NCBI GenBank assembly: GCA_003210285.1
Contig: QCVS01000002.1
Span: 62,001 to 126,000, forward strand
Length of the DNA stretch: 64,000 bases
Reading direction: 5' to 3'
Source: Prochlorococcus sp. AG-686-J21
GTDB taxonomy: Bacteria; Cyanobacteriota; Cyanobacteriia; PCC-6307; Cyanobiaceae
Shown: positions 57,747-64,000 of the stretch, in pieces
How the letters are laid out: each line of letters begins with the position of its first letter
Position numbering within the stretch: the stretch's first letter is position 1
Translations under genes and position numbers: made by a program
Notes under the pieces: model-generated
Database searches by the model: none
Told to the model about the DNA's origin: nothing
Seen by the model: the letters and a program-made list of their open reading frames with translations, nothing else

Positions 57747-58520
57747 ATGTTGCCATCAGAACTAGTTAAATATAAAAAAAATTCTCAAAAGATTATTGCA
57801 TTAACTGCATGGGATTCTATTTCAGGTTCTCTAGCTGAGCAATCAGGAGCAGATATTGTTCTAGTGGGGGACTCTTTAGCAATGGTGTGTTTAGGATACA
57901 AATCCACCTTGCCTGTTACTTTAGAAAATATGATTCATCACACAAATGCAGTTTCTAGAGGATTCAGCAAAGAAATAGAAGAACAGTCTTTATTGGTATG
58001 TGATATGCCTTTTCTTACTTATCAATGCGGAGAAAACAAGGCAATGGAATATGCTGGAAAAATAATTAAGAACACCTATGCAAAGGCAGTAAAAGTTGAG
58101 GGTGCTGATCCAGAGGTACAAAATGTTATTTCAAGACTAATAAGGATGGGGATTCCTGTCATGGGACATATAGGGCTTACTCCACAGAGCTATTTGAATC
58201 TAGGATTTAAACAACAAGGGAACAATTCAGAAAGTCACGAAAAAATCAAAAGAGATGCTTTATCACTAGAAAAACTAGGATGTTTTTCTATAGTTTTAGA
58301 ACATATTCCAGAATTACTTGCCAAAGAAATTCAAATCGAATTAAAAATACCAACAATAGGTATTGGTGCAGGAAAATTTTGTGATGGACAAGTAAGAGTT
58401 ACTGCTGATTTATTAGGGCTAAGTGATAAGCAACCTCCATTTTGTAAACCAATTATTGATGGGAAAAAGTTTTTTGGTGAAAAATTAAAAGAATGGGTAG
58501 CGTCTGAAAGGCTCAGTTAA
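57747..58520 (+). CDS. panB: 3-methyl-2-oxobutanoate hydroxymethyltransferase
   Basis: First step of pantothenate synthesis. 257 aa from ATG 57747; the longer track ORF begins in the SRP RNA gene and is not real. IALTAWDSISGSLAEQSGADIVLVGDSL, MPFLTYQ, VKVEGAD, GHIGLTPQS, ELKIPTIGIGAGKFCDGQV. Ends 8 nt inside the convergent hemW gene. Confidence 0.94.
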   Translation: MLPSELVKYKKNSQKIIALTAWDSISGSLAEQSGADIVLVGDSLAMVCLGYKSTLPVTLENMIHHTNAVSRGFSKEIEEQSLLVCDMPFLTYQCGENKAMEYAGKIIKNTYAKAVKVEGADPEVQNVISRLIRMGIPVMGHIGLTPQSYLNLGFKQQGNNSESHEKIKRDALSLEKLGCFSIVLEHIPELLAKEIQIELKIPTIGIGAGKFCDGQVRVTADLLGLSDKQPPFCKPIIDGKKFFGEKLKEWVASERLS

Positions 58521-59736
58521 CTTTTTCCCACCACCTAAACATCGAAACAAGAATTTGATTGCTTAATTCCATCCCTTTTGGATCACTCAAAAAAAATCTG
58601 TTTCCTCTTTTAATCAAAAGGCCAGTTTCTTGGAAGGGTTCCCATTCTTTTAATAACTTTGTTAAAGCTTTTTTGGACTTTTTATTATCCCAATTTTGTT
58701 CATCTACTAACTCATAAATATTGATTCCTTCTTTAAGTCTGATTCCTAACATGATTTTCTCATCCAATTCTTTATAAATATTTTCTTGGTTAACGAGTGA
58801 ATGTTCTAATTTGATTTCGCATTGCTTAGTTACCCATTTTTTATAATCTTTACTAATTCTTGGCCTTGTAAAATTCTCCCCCCATGGAGAACTAGTCGAT
58901 CCTTGACCAAAACTCCACCATCCATGACCCTTCCAATAAACTCTATTATGTCTTGATTGATGTCCAGGAAGAGAATAATTGGAAATTTCATATCTTGTAT
59001 AACCTGACGTTTTTAAAATAAAACTTGTTAGTTCACTATTTTTAAAAGCCTCATCATCATCCGGTAATGATAGTTTACCTAAATCAACTAATTTCTTAAA
59101 AACAGTTCCATTCTCAATACTTAAATCGTAAATTGATATGTGTGGAGGACAGAACTTTAAAGATAGTTTTAAGTCTTCTTGCCATTTTTTAAAATTACAT
59201 TTTGGTAAATTTTGAATTAAATCCAAACTCCAACTTTTTATAAAACCATGATCATATGCTTTCTTTAACCAAAAACAAGATTTTTCTACATCTTTACTGC
59301 CATGTCTTCTTCCTGCCTGTTCTAGAACCTGATTATTAAAACTTTGAACACCAAGACTAAATCTATTTATCCCAGCCTTTATAAAGCCATATAGATCATC
59401 TTCATTAAAACTAGCTGGGTCGACCTCCATTGTAATTTCAGAACCATAATCAATTCCGTAACTCTCCTTAAAAAGATTTATTAAATCTTTAATCTGCAAG
59501 GGATTTAAAATTGAAGGAGTTCCTCCACCGATATAAATTGTTGAAAGAGGAGATTTATGTTTGATTGATAATATTTCTTTATTTAAATAGGTCAAATATT
59601 CTTTTACGGTTTTACTCCCATATCCCTCCAAACTTTCAATTTTATTGCCTAAAGGTATAACTGCAAAATCACAATAGAAACATCTTCTGTGGCAAAAAGG
59701 TATGTGTACGTAAGCACTTCTTGGAAACTTATTCAT
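58513..59736 (-). CDS. hemW: HemW-like radical SAM protein
   Basis: 407 aa. Radical-SAM cluster CHRRCFYCDF, with Phe rather than the extra Cys of true HemN, pointing to the heme chaperone HemW. Further YIGGGTPSIL, SLGVQSFNNQVL and the C-terminal winged region. Commonly mis-annotated as coproporphyrinogen oxidase. Confidence 0.88.
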   Translation of the reverse strand: MNKFPRSAYVHIPFCHRRCFYCDFAVIPLGNKIESLEGYGSKTVKEYLTYLNKEILSIKHKSPLSTIYIGGGTPSILNPLQIKDLINLFKESYGIDYGSEITMEVDPASFNEDDLYGFIKAGINRFSLGVQSFNNQVLEQAGRRHGSKDVEKSCFWLKKAYDHGFIKSWSLDLIQNLPKCNFKKWQEDLKLSLKFCPPHISIYDLSIENGTVFKKLVDLGKLSLPDDDEAFKNSELTSFILKTSGYTRYEISNYSLPGHQSRHNRVYWKGHGWWSFGQGSTSSPWGENFTRPRISKDYKKWVTKQCEIKLEHSLVNQENIYKELDEKIMLGIRLKEGINIYELVDEQNWDNKKSKKALTKLLKEWEPFQETGLLIKRGNRFFLSDPKGMELSNQILVSMFRWWEKVN

Positions 59737-59834
59737 AATACAAATAAAATATTAAGCTTTAAAAAAAACCATATAGGATTATAAAAAATAAAATCTTTAT
59801 TTACTCAATTAATAAACCCTAGTAGATTATATGT

Positions 59835-60944
59835 ATGACGGATATCTTAGTACTAATTTTATTTGTATTGTCTGGAGCGGCATCAGGATGGCTTGGGGTT
59901 GATCTTCTACCAATAGACGTACTTAAGCAGGTCTCAAATGTAGAAGGTTTTAGAGTTGTACTTGCGATAATAGGATTTTTTATTGGACTAGCAGCAGGTT
60001 TTGTCTTTTTACAGCTAAGAAAGACATTCCTTGATCAAATACGCACAATGCCTACAGATTTACTAATTAGTAGAGCGGTAGGTTTGATTTTAGGATTACT
60101 TGTTGCGAATCTACTACTTGCTCCAATATTGTTGATTCCATTTCCAAGGGAAGTATTTTTTGCAAAACCTTTATCAGCCATTCTTAGTAATTTTTTCTTT
60201 GGGGCACTTGGCTATAAATTAGCTGATACTCACGGCAGGACACTGCTAAGACTATTCAACCCGACTAATACTGACGCTTATTTAGTAAACGAAGGAATAA
60301 TTCCAGCAGCAAGCCCAAAAATTCTTGATACTAGTGTAATTATTGATGGAAGGATAAATGGTTTATTAAGCTGTGGATTACTTGAGGGTCAATTAATTGT
60401 GGCTCAAAGTGTGATTGATGAGCTACAAACTTTAGCTGACTCTAGTAGTAATGAAAAAAGAGGGAAAGGAAGAAGAGGTCTTAAATTATTGAAAGAGTTA
60501 AGAGAACTCTATGGAAGGAGACTTGTAATAAATCCAACTAAGTATGAGGGTAATGGGGTAGATGAAAAACTTCTAAGAATTACTGAGGATATGGCAGGTA
60601 CTTTAATTACGGCAGATTATAATCTCTCTCAGATTGCAGAAGTCAAAGAATTAAAAGTTATGAATTTGAGCGATTTAGTTATAGCTTTAAGGCCAGAAGT
60701 ACAACCTGGAGAATCACTTAATATAAAAATAGTCAGAGAGGGGAAAGAAAAATTGCAAGGAATTGGATATTTGGACGATGGGACAATGGTTGTAATTGAT
60801 GATGCAAAGAATTTTGTTGGTGAAAGATTAGACATAGTTATTACTGGTGCATTGCAAACTCCCACTGGAAGAATGGTCTTTGGAAAATTGATAAATAATC
60901 CTGAGTCAAACAAATCTTTTAAATCTCCAGCGACACAGGGCTAA
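59835..60944 (+). CDS. PIN/TRAM-domain membrane protein
   Basis: 369 aa: four membrane helices (~1-135), PIN nuclease domain (~165-285) with acidic residues in ILDTSVIIDGRI, VIDELQTLADSS and LITADYNLSQ, then a TRAM domain (~300-360: GKEKLQGIGYLDDGTMVVIDDAK). Same architecture as the Bacillus YacL family; probably an RNA-cleaving protein at the membrane. Substrate unknown. Confidence 0.88.
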   Translation: MTDILVLILFVLSGAASGWLGVDLLPIDVLKQVSNVEGFRVVLAIIGFFIGLAAGFVFLQLRKTFLDQIRTMPTDLLISRAVGLILGLLVANLLLAPILLIPFPREVFFAKPLSAILSNFFFGALGYKLADTHGRTLLRLFNPTNTDAYLVNEGIIPAASPKILDTSVIIDGRINGLLSCGLLEGQLIVAQSVIDELQTLADSSSNEKRGKGRRGLKLLKELRELYGRRLVINPTKYEGNGVDEKLLRITEDMAGTLITADYNLSQIAEVKELKVMNLSDLVIALRPEVQPGESLNIKIVREGKEKLQGIGYLDDGTMVVIDDAKNFVGERLDIVITGALQTPTGRMVFGKLINNPESNKSFKSPATQG

Positions 60945-60975
60945 ATCTAGCTAGAATCAAAACAATATTAATTTT

Positions 60976-61647
60976 GTGGAACATATGACTGTATCTGCTC
61001 CTTATTACGGCGAGAATACCGCTATGAGGACTCCGCCACCAGATTTACCTTCACTTCTGCTAAAGGAGAGAATTGTGTACCTCGGATTGCCTTTATTTTC
61101 AGACGATGACGCTAAAAGACAATTAGGAATGGATGTTACCGAGCTCATTATTGCTCAACTCCTTTATCTAGAATTTGATGATCCAGATAAACCTATTTAT
61201 TTTTATATAAATTCAACAGGTACTAGTTGGTATACAGGAGATGCGGTGGGTTTTGAAACAGAAGCTTTTGCTATTTGCGATACCATTAATTACATTAAAC
61301 CACCTATACATACAATTTGTATTGGACAAGCAATGGGTACAGCGGCAGTCATCTTATCTTCAGGGACAAAAGGTCATAGAGCAGCTCTTCCTCATGCTTC
61401 TATTGTCCTTCATCAACCAATTAGCGGTGCTAGAGGGCAAGCCACTGATATCCAAATAAGGGCAGAAGAGGTCTTAAAAAACAAAAAATCAATGCTTGAA
61501 ATTTTATCACGCAACACTGGTAAAAGTATTGAAGAGCTTTCGAAAGACTCTGACAGGATGAGTTATCTTAATCCTCAAGAAGCTTTAGATTATGGAGTAA
61601 TTGATAGAATACTAACAAGCCAAAAAGATTTGCCAAATAACATTTAA
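60976..61647 (+). CDS. clpR: ClpR: catalytically inactive ClpP-like subunit
   Basis: 223 aa. ClpP fold but the Ser motif is altered: CIGQAMGTAAVILSSGTKG instead of ASMGA, so the nucleophilic Ser is missing. A family-specific insertion (TGTSWYTGDAVGFETEA) also marks ClpR. It forms mixed rings with ClpP3, encoded 32 nt later. GTG start at 60976; ATG at 60985 is an alternative. Confidence 0.9.
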   Translation: MEHMTVSAPYYGENTAMRTPPPDLPSLLLKERIVYLGLPLFSDDDAKRQLGMDVTELIIAQLLYLEFDDPDKPIYFYINSTGTSWYTGDAVGFETEAFAICDTINYIKPPIHTICIGQAMGTAAVILSSGTKGHRAALPHASIVLHQPISGARGQATDIQIRAEEVLKNKKSMLEILSRNTGKSIEELSKDSDRMSYLNPQEALDYGVIDRILTSQKDLPNNI

Positions 61648-61679
61648 TTCTTACTTTTAACTAACTACTTATTACAATT

Positions 61680-62285
61680 ATGCCAATAGGAACTCCAAGC
61701 GTGCCTTATAGACTTCCAGGAAGTCAATACGAAAGATGGGTGGACATTTACACAAGATTAGGTGTTGAGAGGATTTTATTCCTCGGACAAGAAGTTAATG
61801 ATGGAATTGCTAACAGCTTAGTTGCTCAAATGCTCTACCTCGATTCTGATGACAATACAAAACCTATTTATCTTTATATAAATAGTCCTGGAGGATCAGT
61901 TACTGCCGGTTTGGCAATATATGACACTATCAAATACGTTAAGAGTGATGTGGTCACTATATGCGTAGGTCTTGCAGCCTCAATGGGAGCATTTTTATTG
62001 GGAGCTGGTACTAAAGGTAAAAGGGTTGCTCTTCCTCATAGTCGAATTATGATTCATCAACCACTAGGGGGGACTTCACAACGTCAGGCTAGTGATATTG
62101 AAATAGAAGCTAAAGAAATACTGAGAATTAAAGATATGTTGAACCACTCTATGGCTGATATGACAGGCCAATCATTTGAAAAAATAGAGAAAGATACTGA
62201 CAGAGATTATTTTCTAAGTGCTGAAGAAGCTAGAAACTATGGACTAATTGACAGAGTAATTTCACATCCAAGCGAGGCCAGATAG
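61680..62285 (+). CDS. clpP: ATP-dependent Clp protease proteolytic subunit (ClpP3-like)
   Basis: 201 aa with the full catalytic set: Ser in [14 protein letters not shown], His in [11 protein letters not shown], Asp in [13 protein letters not shown]. Partner of ClpR in the preceding frame. In cyanobacteria the ClpP3/R ring works with ClpC and is essential. Confidence 0.95.
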   Translation: MPIGTPSVPYRLPGSQYERWVDIYTRLGVERILFLGQEVNDGIANSLVAQMLYLDSDDNTKPIYLYINSPGGSVTAGLAIYDTIKYVKSDVVTICVGLAASMGAFLLGAGTKGKRVALPHSRIMIHQPLGGTSQRQASDIEIEAKEILRIKDMLNHSMADMTGQSFEKIEKDTDRDYFLSAEEARNYGLIDRVISHPSEAR

Positions 62286-62374
62286 GTCTAATTATCTAAA
62301 ATTAATATTTGAATATAAATTTTTAAATGAGCAATTATATGGTTTATTTACACGTTTAATGCCTAAAATATTAA

Positions 62375-64000
<1,626 letters not shown>

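Overview
The window looks like a chromosome segment of a high-light-adapted Prochlorococcus. It is very AT-rich, with short intergenic spaces and many genes overlapping by 4 nt. Markers include a nickel superoxide dismutase cluster (sodN, a SodX-like peptidase, a Ni permease), the cyanobacterial long ThiE, an ARC6/Ftn2-type division protein, a ClpR/ClpP3 pair, DUF3122 and DUF3611 proteins, and a trmD-ispF fusion. The species is inferred from gene content and composition; no search was run.

Region 1 (1-7000) is accessory. It holds a FecE/FecD-type iron-chelate or cobalamin ABC transporter with no binding protein in view, a 46-aa gene with its own terminator, a DUF481-like outer-membrane barrel protein, and two tandem secreted paralogues. 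An integrase module follows: an HTH/Xis-like protein, an 81-aa protein, an unlisted 45-aa ORF behind an RBS-masking hairpin, and a tyrosine recombinase. The module abuts the 3' end of tRNA-Ala(TGC). Direct and inverted short repeats frame its parts: an 18-bp pair, paired TGCACC hexamers and an 11-bp pair. The layout resembles tRNA-targeting integrative elements of Prochlorococcus (tycheposon-like), possibly a decayed one.

Region 2 (7300-10480) is a surface-sugar locus. It contains a 2OG-Fe(II) oxygenase, a broken remnant of manC (GDP-mannose pyrophosphorylase), gmd and fcl (GDP-L-fucose synthesis).

Region 3 (10500-64000) is mostly core. It has lexA with a candidate self-operator, argF, ftsH, ribD, cobL, nadK, pheS, surE, ribF, thiE-thiS, two small genes, and the era / trmD-ispF / TIGR03792 / larB-like operon. 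It continues with a BI-1 protein, phoH, rpsP, ffh, the ARC6 homologue, pdhA, a sigma factor, nnrD/E, mnmA, lnt, an FKBP, the Ni-SOD cluster, trpC, lpd, trmH and murA. After that come two overlapping tiny membrane-protein genes, tRNA-Leu fused closely to argD, folC, GlcD-like and CodA-like enzymes, tRNA-His-miaB, ddl-ftsQ-ftsZ, the SRP RNA gene, panB, hemW, a PIN/TRAM protein, clpR-clpP3, ilvC and the start of cobD/cbiB.

The most noteworthy signals are: (i) the integrase module and its symmetrical repeats next to tRNA-Ala; (ii) three genes whose conserved N-termini extend upstream of any ATG, GTG or TTG, leaving AUU or AUA as the apparent start; (iii) the manC remnant; (iv) tRNA-Leu followed after 5 nt by the argD start codon.
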